Position numbers and translations under genes: made by a program | Shown here: positions 7,886 through 16,252 of the stretch, piece by piece | How positions within the stretch are numbered: the stretch's first letter is position 1 | How the letters are laid out: every line of letters begins with the position of its first letter | Assembly: GCA_016927185.1 (NCBI GenBank) | Contig: JAFGND010000028.1 | Span: 1 to 47,430, forward strand | DNA from: Candidatus Coatesiibacteriota bacterium | Lineage (GTDB): Bacteria > JAFGND01 | Length of the DNA stretch: 47,430 nt | Direction: 5' to 3' | Notes under the pieces: model-generated | The model's database searches: none | What the model was told of the DNA's origin: nothing | The model's input: only the letters and a program-made list of their open reading frames with translations

Positions 7886-8980
7886 ATGAAATGGTTAAAA
7901 TATTTACTAATACTTGCCTTGATAGGCACATTTTCATGTGGAGAAAAAAAGAAACGCAGAACTGATGACGACAAAGATGGATCAAGTGACAATGGAGATA
8001 AAACTTCGAATACAGAAACTATTGAAGAGATTCCTTCTTCAGCCTTGATTCCAATAATGGGAAAAAGCAAGAAAACAGGAAAAAATATAAGTTTCGCTTA
8101 TGATCCTTTTGCTTGTATCTCTAATGATGGAAAGTTGCTCACTCTTCAGAGAAGAGTTAAGGACAGCAATACATCATTTTATTTAGCTTTGTATGATCTG
8201 GAAAAGAAGGAGTATACAGGGAACGAGCTTGAGAAAATAGTTGATATAAACGAACCTGCATTAAGTCCTGATAACAAGAAAATAGCTTTCATTTATCTCA
8301 AGGATCTTGAAAAAACTGGTGGAGACGTTTATATAGTCGGCATAGATGGTCAAGGATTGGAGCAAATCACAAAAACTAAAGAGCCAGAATCTCAGATAAG
8401 CTGGTCTAATGATGGCAAGTCAATATGCTTTGTAAGAGACAAGAGACATATCATAATTTATGATTTTGCAGAAAAGAAAGAAACTTCATATCCAATAAAT
8501 ATGTCTAATAATAAACCAGCGACAAATATCAACCATCCAGTTTTTTCTCCGGACAATAAATCATTGGCTTTCGATTTACCTAAAACTTATGACGAAAAAA
8601 CAACATCTCAAGTCATTGGAATTATTGATATTGAATCCAAAAATGTTACTTATGCAACCATAGAAAAAGGTGGTGCAATTTCACCGGTATGGATAAAAGA
8701 AGGCAATTATATCGCACATGTATTCAAAGATGCAACTACAAAGGATGAAGAAGGGAAAAACGTTCCTACTCATATTCTGAAATGGGCAATAAAAAGTGGT
8801 GAAAAACAGGGAATACTGTTGCAACCAGAAGGACAGGTTGAAGTAGGAGAAAGAGTATCATATTCACCTGCAAAAAAATGGATCTGCTTCTCACTCAGAA
8901 GAAGTATAAAAGGAAAGGATGGAACTTCCAAGGTAGCATTTGAAGTATTTGCACTTCCATTGGAAAAACCTGCTAGCTAG
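7886..8980 (+). CDS. Lipoprotein with TolB/WD40-like beta-propeller
   Basis: A 364-residue protein with a lipoprotein signal (LALIGTFSC, lipid-modified Cys18) followed by a charged, disordered linker rich in Lys/Asp. The rest carries PD40/TolB-like propeller repeats: ISNDGKLLTLQRR, LSPDNKKIAFIYLKD, WSNDGKSICFVRD, FSPDNKSLAFDLP and YSPAKKWICFSLR. Such modules form a six-bladed propeller and usually bind protein partners in the cell envelope. The ribosome site is AGGAG plus AGGAA just before ATG. It is the first gene of a loose plus-strand group (52 nt to the next gene). No Tol or Pal neighbour is present, so it should not be called TolB. Confidence 0.85.
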   Translation: MKWLKYLLILALIGTFSCGEKKKRRTDDDKDGSSDNGDKTSNTETIEEIPSSALIPIMGKSKKTGKNISFAYDPFACISNDGKLLTLQRRVKDSNTSFYLALYDLEKKEYTGNELEKIVDINEPALSPDNKKIAFIYLKDLEKTGGDVYIVGIDGQGLEQITKTKEPESQISWSNDGKSICFVRDKRHIIIYDFAEKKETSYPINMSNNKPATNINHPVFSPDNKSLAFDLPKTYDEKTTSQVIGIIDIESKNVTYATIEKGGAISPVWIKEGNYIAHVFKDATTKDEEGKNVPTHILKWAIKSGEKQGILLQPEGQVEVGERVSYSPAKKWICFSLRRSIKGKDGTSKVAFEVFALPLEKPAS

Positions 8981-9032
8981 GATTTACGTGTATAAACCAG
9001 CAGTTTATTATTTCCAATAGTATTGATTGCAG

Positions 9033-10004
9033 ATGAAATATAATGCTTTGGTTTTGATGTCAGGTGGAGCAGATTCATTGTTAGCTGCCAGACTTCTTCT
9101 GGAACAGGACATAAATATAACAGCAATATCGTTTTACAGTCCTTTTTTTTCATCTGATGAAGCGGAACGTCTTGCTGGATTTCTTTCAATACCATTCTTA
9201 TCAATGGACTTGACTAATGAGATGATAGAAATAATCAAAAATCCAAGATATGGCCTGGGCTCAGGGGCAAATCCTTGTATAGACTGTCATGGCTTGATGT
9301 TAAGGAAATCAGTATTCTTGATGAAAGAACTCAATGCCCACTTCATAGCAACTGGGGAAGTTGTAGGACAAAGACCTATGTCTCAGCAGAAAAACAGTCT
9401 TAATCTTATAGCAAAAATGTCTGGCGCAAAAGAGCTTGTGCTAAGACCATTATTTGCAAAAATCATGAAACCAACTTTACCTGAATTAAAAGGATGGATT
9501 GATAGAAGCAAACTAGAAAGGATTTCTGGCAGGGGTAGAAAAAGACAGGTTGAGCTTATAGAGAAATTCGGCTATCAGAATGAAACTGCCCTATATTCAT
9601 CAGGAGGCTGTCTTTTAACTGATAAGACGATAGGAAGGCGTGTAAAAGATCTTGTAAAGCATGATCAGCTGAATGAACGAAATGCAAAACTGTTAACTAT
9701 CGGCAGGCATTTCAGGATATCTGAAAGACTAAAGATCATTCTGACAAGACGAGAAGATGAAGATGCAATGATAAAGAAAATAATAACAGAAAACTCTCTG
9801 GAACCAACCGATGATTATTCCGGTCCTACTGCAGCAATAATAACAGAAGATATTCTTTCAGAGGAAGATGTTAATATTGCAGCAAATCTTATAGCTTCAT
9901 ATACCAAATATGAGAATGATACTGAAATCCTGATTGATTTTAATGGCAAGATAATCCGCACAAAAAAAATTCCCAAAAAAAACTTTTCCAGGTGGCTGAT
10001 ATGA
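9033..10004 (+). CDS. PP-loop ATPase, ThiI/MnmA-like, with three-cysteine set; putative RNA thiolation or sulfur-transfer enzyme
   Basis: A 323-residue protein read from ATG 9033; a TTG two codons upstream is possible. The N-terminus has the PP-loop SGGADS (residues 10-15), which adenylates substrates in tRNA thiolases. It then has NPCIDCH (Cys82, Cys85), ATGEVVGQRPMSQ and, later, SSGGCLLTD (Cys193). A C-x2-C plus a distant Cys is the arrangement that holds a 4Fe-4S cluster in TtuA/Ncs6-type tRNA thiolases, so a similar cluster is possible. The last ~100 residues resemble the small RNA-binding NFACT-R-like domain attached to some ThiI-like proteins. The substrate is not known; no sulfur-carrier gene lies nearby. 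No clear ribosome site is present. Confidence 0.8.
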   Translation: MKYNALVLMSGGADSLLAARLLLEQDINITAISFYSPFFSSDEAERLAGFLSIPFLSMDLTNEMIEIIKNPRYGLGSGANPCIDCHGLMLRKSVFLMKELNAHFIATGEVVGQRPMSQQKNSLNLIAKMSGAKELVLRPLFAKIMKPTLPELKGWIDRSKLERISGRGRKRQVELIEKFGYQNETALYSSGGCLLTDKTIGRRVKDLVKHDQLNERNAKLLTIGRHFRISERLKIILTRREDEDAMIKKIITENSLEPTDDYSGPTAAIITEDILSEEDVNIAANLIASYTKYENDTEILIDFNGKIIRTKKIPKKNFSRWLI

Positions 10005-10015
10005 TATAAAGAATC

Positions 10016-10046
10016 CTTGACGCAAATAATTACTTCATGCGTCAAG
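10016..10046 (+). promoter_or_regulatory. Perfect 9-bp inverted repeat between two genes
   Basis: CTTGACGCA (10016-10024) and TGCGTCAAG (10038-10046) are perfect complements around a 13-nt spacer, in the 80-nt gap before the ABC ATPase gene. The left arm contains TTGACG, so a -35 box may be involved. There is no U-tract after the stem, which argues against a simple intrinsic terminator. It could be an operator or an mRNA hairpin. Confidence 0.45.
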
Positions 10047-10084
10047 ACATTCATAACAATATTTCCTCTATGTGAAAGGCAAAT

Positions 10085-11122
10085 ATGGCCAGGGTTATTT
10101 TTAAGCAAGTCAACAAAACTTTTCCAAATGGCAAAGAGGTACTGAAAAATATTGATTTAGAAATAAATGATGGAGAGTTTTTTGTCCTTGTGGGTCCATC
10201 TGGTTGTGGCAAATCAACAACCTTGAGACTTATTTCAGGTCTTGATGAACCAACAAAAGGAGAAATATATTTAGATGAAGTACTTGTAAATCCCCTTCCT
10301 CCAAAAGACCGAGATATAGCTATGGTATTTCAAAATTATGCTTTGTATCCCCATATGAGCATAAGAGAGAATCTTGCTTTCGGACTAAAAATAAAGAAAA
10401 AACCTAAAGATGAGATTGAACTGGCAGTCAAGAAAACCGCTGAGTTATTAGGTATAGAAGAACTACTTGATAGAAAACCAAGACAATTATCAGGAGGACA
10501 AAATCAGAGAGTTGCTGTTGGAAGAGCTGTAATAAGACAGCCAAGGGTTTTTCTTTTTGATGAACCACTTTCCAATCTTGATGCAAAGCTTCGTGGTCAA
10601 ATGAGAATTGAACTGAAGAGAATTCATAACAGATTGAAAACAACAATGATTTATGTCACTCATGACCAGATTGAGGCAATGACTCTTGGGGAGAGAATAT
10701 GCATTCTTAATAAAGGTGAAATCCAGCAAACAGATACGCCGATGAATGTCTACCAGAGACCAGCAAATACTTTTGTTGCTCAATTCATAGGAAGTCCTCC
10801 AATGAACATTCTGAAAGAATACAGTAAAATTGATGACAAGATTATCAAATTCAGTTGTGAAATCCCTAAAGGAGCTCATCAGTTAGGGTTCAGACCTGAA
10901 GATACTCTTTGGGAAAGGGAAGGAACTGGATTGCATTTAACGGCCAATCTTGAAGGTATTGAAACAATAGGCCGGGAAGCGATTTATCACTTTAATTTCA
11001 TTGAATCCAAAATGCAGATCAAGAAAGACTTCAATCCAGAAATAATTGAAGGTAATGATTACTGGCTTTTCATTCCTGAAGATAACATTCACTGGTTTGA
11101 CGATAAGGATATCAGGATATAA
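10085..11122 (+). CDS. ABC transporter ATP-binding protein, sugar type (MalK/UgpC/MsmK family)
   Basis: A 345-residue cytoplasmic ATPase. Walker A is GPSGCGKST (about residues 37-45), the signature LSGGQNQRVAVGRA, Walker B VFLFDEPLSNLDAKLR, and the switch histidine lies in MIYVTHDQIEAMTLG. The C-terminal ~110 residues form the TOBE/OB regulatory domain typical of carbohydrate importers (QLGFRPED). The length fits MalK/UgpC (about 350-370). It stands alone: no permease or binding-protein gene lies beside it, as with MsmK-type ATPases that serve several importers. The ribosome site is AAAGG, 5 nt before ATG. Its stop codon directly abuts that of the convergent beta-barrel gene. The substrate cannot be told. 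Confidence 0.93.
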   Translation: MARVIFKQVNKTFPNGKEVLKNIDLEINDGEFFVLVGPSGCGKSTTLRLISGLDEPTKGEIYLDEVLVNPLPPKDRDIAMVFQNYALYPHMSIRENLAFGLKIKKKPKDEIELAVKKTAELLGIEELLDRKPRQLSGGQNQRVAVGRAVIRQPRVFLFDEPLSNLDAKLRGQMRIELKRIHNRLKTTMIYVTHDQIEAMTLGERICILNKGEIQQTDTPMNVYQRPANTFVAQFIGSPPMNILKEYSKIDDKIIKFSCEIPKGAHQLGFRPEDTLWEREGTGLHLTANLEGIETIGREAIYHFNFIESKMQIKKDFNPEIIEGNDYWLFIPEDNIHWFDDKDIRI

Positions 11123-11683
11123 TTATTTGTATTGTCTTCCTCCAGAAACTCCAAAACCTACAAAAATTCTCATTCTTGAAGGTTCATCAGGAAACGAATT
11201 TCCCATGTAACCTTTTTCTTCCCATTCCTTTCTTATATCATCATATTTCTTGAAAGTATGAACATATCCAATACCTGTATCAATATAAAACATGGAGGAT
11301 CTTCCCAGTTTGAAGTCAACTCCCCCGAATATCCCTATCCCAGGATACATTTTTCCATCTTTTATATCAACATCTTCTGGAATAACGATAGTTGCATAAT
11401 TCATGTAAAATGCTGATAATTTAGGTCTTACGCTGCTATGTTTCTCTGCAAAATATCCTGTCAAACCACCATTAAATCCAGCTCCTACACCAAGATAGCT
11501 TCCTGCTGCATCTAATGAAACATATTCATATCCAAAGCTTCCTCTTATTCCACCGCCTCCATATGAAGGACCTATTCCAAGTCCTATCGAATAGAAGTAT
11601 GGATAATTATCTGCCGGGATGTCTCCTTCTTCAGCAAAAGAATATGCTGTTACAAACAAAACCATTATTATGACTGTTTTCAT
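11123..11683 (-). CDS. Outer-membrane beta-barrel-like protein
   Basis: A 186-residue protein read from ATG 11683, which has a ribosome site (GAGGA) and a clean signal peptide (MKTVIIMVLFVTAYSFAEEG). An upstream in-frame extension to 11791 lacks these and is rejected. The mature part alternates hydrophobic and glycine/aromatic residues (FYSIGLGIGPSYGGGGIRGSFGYEYVSL, then YIDTGIGYVHTF) and ends in a strand-like MRIFVGFGVSGGRQYK, as in small outer-membrane barrels. No specific family was recognised. It stands alone on the minus strand with its stop abutting the ABC ATPase stop. Confidence 0.65.
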   Translation of the reverse strand: MKTVIIMVLFVTAYSFAEEGDIPADNYPYFYSIGLGIGPSYGGGGIRGSFGYEYVSLDAAGSYLGVGAGFNGGLTGYFAEKHSSVRPKLSAFYMNYATIVIPEDVDIKDGKMYPGIGIFGGVDFKLGRSSMFYIDTGIGYVHTFKKYDDIRKEWEEKGYMGNSFPDEPSRMRIFVGFGVSGGRQYK

Positions 11684-11868
11684 TTTTTCCTCGCTATTCA
11701 AACGCTTTTCATTCCAAGAGGAGCAATACCAGGAGGGTATGCTTAATAAATAATTGCTTGAACATATCATAATTATATTGGTTTTATGCAATGAATTTTT
11801 TAAAATATGCTCTATATCTTTTCATTATATCTTTTTAATGATAATACTTCTTTCTCTTTAAAAAAGTC

Positions 11869-11897
11869 TTGACATGTTTTTTCAAATAAATTTCGTA
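11869..11897 (+). promoter_or_regulatory. Probable promoter of the small-protein/ankyrin pair
   Basis: TTGACA at 11869-11874 is followed by a T-rich spacer, about 75 nt before the start at 11949. At 17 nt the hexamer is TTCGTA, a weak -10; a TATTAT lies slightly further on. The rest of the 11684-11948 intergenic stretch is AT-rich and holds nothing else recognisable. Confidence 0.35.
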
Positions 11898-11948
11898 GTT
11901 ATTATGAACTTTTGAAAAAGTGAGCCTTCAAAGCAATAAGGAGTGGAA

Positions 11949-12194
11949 ATGAACAGATTGGAAGTAAAAAATGAAATGATGCAGGTAATAATTTCCATTG
12001 ACAAAAGTTTATATAATACTTTTAAATACTACAGTGACTTTCTTGAAATGGATTTAGATAAATTTCTTACAAAAGTTGTAGAAAAAACCTTGTTTGAATT
12101 TGTTATCGAGATACCAGCAGAACCGGAAGTTCTGGAAAGAGAAAAACAGAAAGTCAAGAGGAATATACTTCAAAAAATAACAATTGATATTTAG
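11949..12194 (+). CDS. Small uncharacterised protein, possibly ribbon-helix-helix-like
   Basis: An 81-residue protein from ATG 11949, placed 5 nt after AAGGAG; a GTG two codons earlier lies inside that ribosome site. The sequence begins with a strand-like MQVIISIDKSLYNTF followed by two predicted helices (YYSDFLEMDLDKFLTKVVEKTL) and a charged tail. Strand-helix-helix at this size recalls ribbon-helix-helix DNA-binding proteins, but no diagnostic motif confirms it. It lies 24 nt upstream of the ankyrin gene, so the two are probably co-expressed. No function is assigned. Confidence 0.65.
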   Translation: MNRLEVKNEMMQVIISIDKSLYNTFKYYSDFLEMDLDKFLTKVVEKTLFEFVIEIPAEPEVLEREKQKVKRNILQKITIDI

Positions 12195-12218
12195 GAAAGT
12201 TATTTTTAAGGAGGAGGA

Positions 12219-13064
12219 ATGCAAAACGAAAATGATTTACTGAATGCAGTCATTAGCAGGGATGAAATAAAGATGAAATCTCTCCTTGATAATGGGGCTG
12301 ATGTCAATGTAAAGATATGGGATAGCAATCTTCTTATAAGAGCAATCATGAGAGGTTACAAAGATATTGTAGATTTATTGATTTATTATGGAGCTGATGT
12401 TAATGACAAGAATCAGCTTGGTGAAACCCCATTAATGATTTCTGTATTGCTTTATCAAAAAGAAATAGTTTCACTTCTTCTTGATAGCGGGGCAAATATT
12501 CATGAGACAAACAAGAAAGGAGAAACAGCATTTGATATAGCAATCAGGAATAATTACCTGGATATAGTTCATATGATAGAAGATACGCAAGGAAAGGAGG
12601 GCTTTATAACATCAGCATTATGTGGTGATTTATATACAATGAAAAAAATGTATAATGAAAAAATCAATATCAACATAAAAGACAAGCATGGCTTCACCGC
12701 ATTAATGAAAGCATCAGCATCAGGATTTGAGCAAATTGTTGATTTTCTCCTTGAGAAAGGAGCAGATGTTAATATACTAAGCAAGGATAGAAGCTCAGCA
12801 TTGAGATTTGCTGCAGGTTATGGTCATAAAAAAATAGTAGAGAAACTCATTTTTAAAGGTTCAAATATAAATATCGCAAACGAATTCGGGCTTACTCCCT
12901 TGATGTATGCAGCACAATATGGACATATGGACATTCTCTCAATTCTTATTGCAAATGGAGCTGATCCAACGCTAAAAAATATAGATGGTCACAGTGCACT
13001 TAAGAAAGCTGAAATAAAAGGTCATACAGACATAGTAGCTTACTTAATGAAGCAAGCATCCTGA
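12219..13064 (+). CDS. Ankyrin-repeat protein
   Basis: A 281-residue protein with a very strong ribosome site (AAGGAGGAGGA). Almost the whole length is ankyrin repeats of about 33 residues, roughly eight of them, with textbook cores such as GETPLMISVLLYQKEIVSLL, GFTALMKASASGFEQIVDFL and GLTPLMYAAQYGHMDILSIL. There is no signal peptide or membrane helix, so it is probably cytoplasmic. A less regular stretch near residues 120-150 separates two repeat blocks. Ankyrin proteins bind protein partners; the 81-residue protein encoded just upstream is the obvious candidate, though nothing in sequence proves it. Its stop lies 6 nt from the stop of the convergent lysine-pathway gene. Confidence 0.93.
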   Translation: MQNENDLLNAVISRDEIKMKSLLDNGADVNVKIWDSNLLIRAIMRGYKDIVDLLIYYGADVNDKNQLGETPLMISVLLYQKEIVSLLLDSGANIHETNKKGETAFDIAIRNNYLDIVHMIEDTQGKEGFITSALCGDLYTMKKMYNEKININIKDKHGFTALMKASASGFEQIVDFLLEKGADVNILSKDRSSALRFAAGYGHKKIVEKLIFKGSNINIANEFGLTPLMYAAQYGHMDILSILIANGADPTLKNIDGHSALKKAEIKGHTDIVAYLMKQAS

Positions 13065-13069
13065 GAGAA

Positions 13070-15661
13070 TTACTTTTTGTATATGAAACATTCTCTGGCA
13101 GGTTCTCTCAGATTATAAGTGGAACTCATCGCTCTACCATAAGCTCCTGTAGTTCCAATCAATATCAAATCTCCTTCTTCAGAAGGAGCAATGTATCTGG
13201 AATAACCTAATGTATCTCCTGATTCGCAGATAGGTCCTACAATATTAGCTGATAGAGTTGGTTGAATATCTGCTTTTGACAAATTCATGATCTCATGATA
13301 TGATCCGTATAATGCTGGTCTTATCAGTGAATTCATTCCAGCATCAACGCCAATATAGCATATTTCACCCTTGGTTTTTATTTGAGTCACTTTTGTTATC
13401 AATGCACAACATCTTGCAACAATAAACCTTCCAGGCTCTATCCATATCTTGTAATCTGGATAGGCTCTCTTGAATTTACTAAAACTCTCATCAAGAGACA
13501 CTAAATCCAAAGGTTTTTGTCCCGGTTTTTCTGGAACTCCAAATCCTCCACCAAGATCTAGAATTTCAACATCACCTATTTCCTCAGCTACTGACGACAG
13601 GAAAACTGCTGTCTTGCTCCAGACTTCATGAGAAAGAATTCCACTTCCTGAATGTGCATGCAAGCCTTTTATCTTCAGTTGTTTAGATCTTATTAGTTTA
13701 AACAGTTCTGCCAGCTGAGATCTCGGTATTCCAAACTTTGACATCAAACCTGCCGTATGAACATACTTATGGTGACCATGACCTTCGCCAGGATCTATTC
13801 TTAGAATTATTTTTTTATCATGAAATAGATCACCCCATTTTTCCAGAGGATAGAGATTATCTATTGTTACATTAACTTTATGCATAAAGGCAAATTCATA
13901 TTCAGATCTAGCTACAAAGTTGGGAGTGAATAATATCCTTTCAGGATTTATTCCCTTGAAAATTTCGATGACATGTCTTATTTCCCCTTCTGATACGCAT
14001 TCAAAGCCAAATCCTGCATCATATACTTTCCCAAGAATATCCTTGTGCCAGTTGGCTTTTACAGAATAAAACACCTCATCAACATTCTTTAATGAAGATA
14101 CCTCATTTATTACATCTTCGAGAGTCTCCTCATCATAAATATAAACAGGAGTTCCCTTGCCTGCTATATCTATTATTTCTTCTCTCTTCTTCAACCACCA
14201 GTCTGGTTGGTTATAAAGTTCTTTGCTTTCCTCTTCAGCAAAAAGCTCTCTCCATGTCTTCCCGAAATACCTGTCATTCTTTCTTTCCCTGAACAGTAGC
14301 TCATGCAATAAACCTGCAAGACGTTCTGCCTGGTCCTCATCAACTACGAAAGTCAGGTTCAGGTCATTGGAAGCCTGAGTGACAAGATATATTTTCTGCT
14401 CCTCGAATACTTCGAGGGTATGCCCAATTTTATGGAGAATTGATCTGATATTCTTGCCAACTAAACTTACTGAGGCACAAGGTGCTATGATCCTGACCTT
14501 GCAGAATTTATTCAAATCAGCTACAAGAAAATCTATCAAATGCTCCATCGAATTTGCCCTCTGATCAAGTGATACTGTTACATTTGTTTCTGAAGTGGAA
14601 ACCAAATCGATTGAGATTCCATATTTCTTGAAGCAATTGAAAATATCTGACAGAAAACCTGATTGCTGCCACATTACTATGCTTTCCATGGAAACAAGAA
14701 TTATATCATATTTCAAGGAAATCGCTTTTACCTGGCTTGCAGAACTCTCCCCTTCTGAAGTAATTATTGTGCCTTCGATTTCTGGATTCTGAGTGCAAAA
14801 AATCCTCAGTGGGATTTTGTATCTCCTTGCTGGAGAGATACATCTTGGATGAAGAACCTTTGCGCCCATTGCTGAAATCTCCTGTGCTTCCTCGAAACTA
14901 AGGAATTTGATTAACAGGGATTCTGGAATCTGTCTAGGATCTGCAGTATACATCCCTGGAACATCTGTCCAGATTTCCAGATGAAGTGCACCTATTTTCG
15001 CTGCAATATATGATGCTGAAACATCAGAACCACCCCTGCCAAGAAGAACAGTCTCTTTCAGACTATTGCTGGCAATAAAACCCTGACATACAACTAGATC
15101 CGTATTCATTAGATTCAGGCAATTTACAAAAGCTTCATCATGCGAATAATCACAACAGGCAGATAAATACCTGGAAAAATCATTTGAATATTCATCCTCG
15201 CTAACAAGAAAATCCCTTATATCAATCCATTTTGATTTAATGCCGGTTTTCTGTAAAAACGAAAAACCTATTCTGGTGAGCATCAATTCACCGAAGGACA
15301 AGAATTGAGCTTTAAGTCTTGGGCTGACTTCCCCTATCAATGAAACTCCCAGACTTAGTCTTGACAGGCATTCGAAATCATTGGATATTTTTTCATCCAA
15401 TTCAATATCCAGTTGTTCAGAAAGGTTTTCATGCTCATTTCTTATTATATTCAAGGAATCTTTGAATTTTCCTTTCAAAGCTTCTTCCAGAAGATCTTCA
15501 AGTTTGTTTGAAATCCCGGTTATTGCTGAAAAAACAGCAACAACCTTGTATCCATCAAGTATTCTTTTCTTTATGACAGAAGCAATAACCTCCCAGTTCT
15601 CTCTGGAGGCAACACTTGTGCCCCCAAATTTCAATACTATCCATTTATTAGTCTTGTTCAT
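13070..15661 (-). CDS. lysAC: Bifunctional aspartate kinase / diaminopimelate decarboxylase fusion
   Basis: An 863-residue fusion of the first and last enzymes of lysine synthesis. The N-terminal half (residues about 1-460) is aspartate kinase: KFGGTSVASRENWE, GRGGSDVSASYIAAK, WTDVPGMYTADPR and GAKVLHP, followed by ACT-type regulatory domains. The C-terminal part (about 490-863) is PLP-dependent LysA: FYSVKANWHKDI contains the PLP lysine (about residue 530), with HAHSGSG, DLGGGFGVPE, EPGRFIV and GPICESGDTL from the second active-site half. Such kinase-decarboxylase fusions are known in other bacteria. It catalyses aspartate phosphorylation and meso-diaminopimelate decarboxylation, and lysine feedback through the ACT domains is expected. 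It is the last gene of the minus-strand group, 72 nt after the nitroreductase. Both active sites look complete. Confidence 0.95.
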   Translation of the reverse strand: MNKTNKWIVLKFGGTSVASRENWEVIASVIKKRILDGYKVVAVFSAITGISNKLEDLLEEALKGKFKDSLNIIRNEHENLSEQLDIELDEKISNDFECLSRLSLGVSLIGEVSPRLKAQFLSFGELMLTRIGFSFLQKTGIKSKWIDIRDFLVSEDEYSNDFSRYLSACCDYSHDEAFVNCLNLMNTDLVVCQGFIASNSLKETVLLGRGGSDVSASYIAAKIGALHLEIWTDVPGMYTADPRQIPESLLIKFLSFEEAQEISAMGAKVLHPRCISPARRYKIPLRIFCTQNPEIEGTIITSEGESSASQVKAISLKYDIILVSMESIVMWQQSGFLSDIFNCFKKYGISIDLVSTSETNVTVSLDQRANSMEHLIDFLVADLNKFCKVRIIAPCASVSLVGKNIRSILHKIGHTLEVFEEQKIYLVTQASNDLNLTFVVDEDQAERLAGLLHELLFRERKNDRYFGKTWRELFAEEESKELYNQPDWWLKKREEIIDIAGKGTPVYIYDEETLEDVINEVSSLKNVDEVFYSVKANWHKDILGKVYDAGFGFECVSEGEIRHVIEIFKGINPERILFTPNFVARSEYEFAFMHKVNVTIDNLYPLEKWGDLFHDKKIILRIDPGEGHGHHKYVHTAGLMSKFGIPRSQLAELFKLIRSKQLKIKGLHAHSGSGILSHEVWSKTAVFLSSVAEEIGDVEILDLGGGFGVPEKPGQKPLDLVSLDESFSKFKRAYPDYKIWIEPGRFIVARCCALITKVTQIKTKGEICYIGVDAGMNSLIRPALYGSYHEIMNLSKADIQPTLSANIVGPICESGDTLGYSRYIAPSEEGDLILIGTTGAYGRAMSSTYNLREPARECFIYKK

Positions 15662-15733
15662 ATCCCACTTTCCGTTTTGTACCGCTCTTAAGCCATTATT
15701 TATCCTGTCAAGAGGAACAATGACTGTTTCCAG

Positions 15734-16243
15734 TTACCATTTGTTAAAATGAATTCTTGAACTATCGTATCTGTCAGCCAGGGTTTTCTCTTCATCAGGA
15801 TAACCAAGTGCCACAAGTGAAAAAGGGATAATTGTCTCTGGAAGATTAAACAACGTCTTGAAGCCCTTTATCCTTTTTTCAACTGGATAGACTCCAAGCC
15901 ATACGCTTCCCAAACCCATAGAAGTTGCAGCAATTAGCATATTTTCTGTCGAAGCTGAACAATCCTGGGGAAAAAAATTAGTAATTCTTTCTTTTAATAA
16001 ATCAGCACAAACAAGTATGGCTGCTGGTGAAGAATAAAGCATTTTGGAATACTCATGAAAATCTGGAATCCTGTTCAGCTTTTCCCTCTCTGTTATGACA
16101 AGAAATTGCCATGGTTGCTGATTTCCTGCTGAAGGGGCGTACATGCCTGCCTTGATTATTTCCAGTATAATAGATTCTTCTATTTCTTTGTCCTTGAATT
16201 TTCTTATACTTCTTCTCTTATAAATGCTTTCCATTGATTCCAT
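15734..16243 (-). CDS. Nitroreductase-family FMN oxidoreductase
   Basis: A 169-residue protein with the nitroreductase opening MESIYKRRSIRKFKDKEIEE (the RRSIR element contacts FMN). Other family blocks are YAPSAGNQQPWQFLVI and MLIAATSMGLGSVWLGVYP. The length is typical of the short, minimal members. These enzymes reduce flavin-accessible substrates using NAD(P)H; the natural substrate here is unknown. The ribosome site GGGAGAAGAA directly precedes ATG. It lies 9 nt behind the ferredoxin oxidoreductase beta gene, so it is probably co-transcribed and may work in the same redox setting. That link is inference. Confidence 0.92.
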   Translation of the reverse strand: MESMESIYKRRSIRKFKDKEIEESIILEIIKAGMYAPSAGNQQPWQFLVITEREKLNRIPDFHEYSKMLYSSPAAILVCADLLKERITNFFPQDCSASTENMLIAATSMGLGSVWLGVYPVEKRIKGFKTLFNLPETIIPFSLVALGYPDEEKTLADRYDSSRIHFNKW

Positions 16244-16252
16244 TTCTTCTCC

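Noticed and set aside
7777-8070. N-terminal extension of the YkgJ-like gene
   Set aside because: It overlaps the divergent lipoprotein gene and its promoter and has no family similarity; the conserved protein starts at 7776.
13061-13111. 9-bp inverted repeat CTGAGAGAA / TTCTCTCAG over the convergent stops
   Set aside because: The loop is about 33 nt and no T-tract follows; the right arm is coding sequence of the fusion enzyme. It may be chance.
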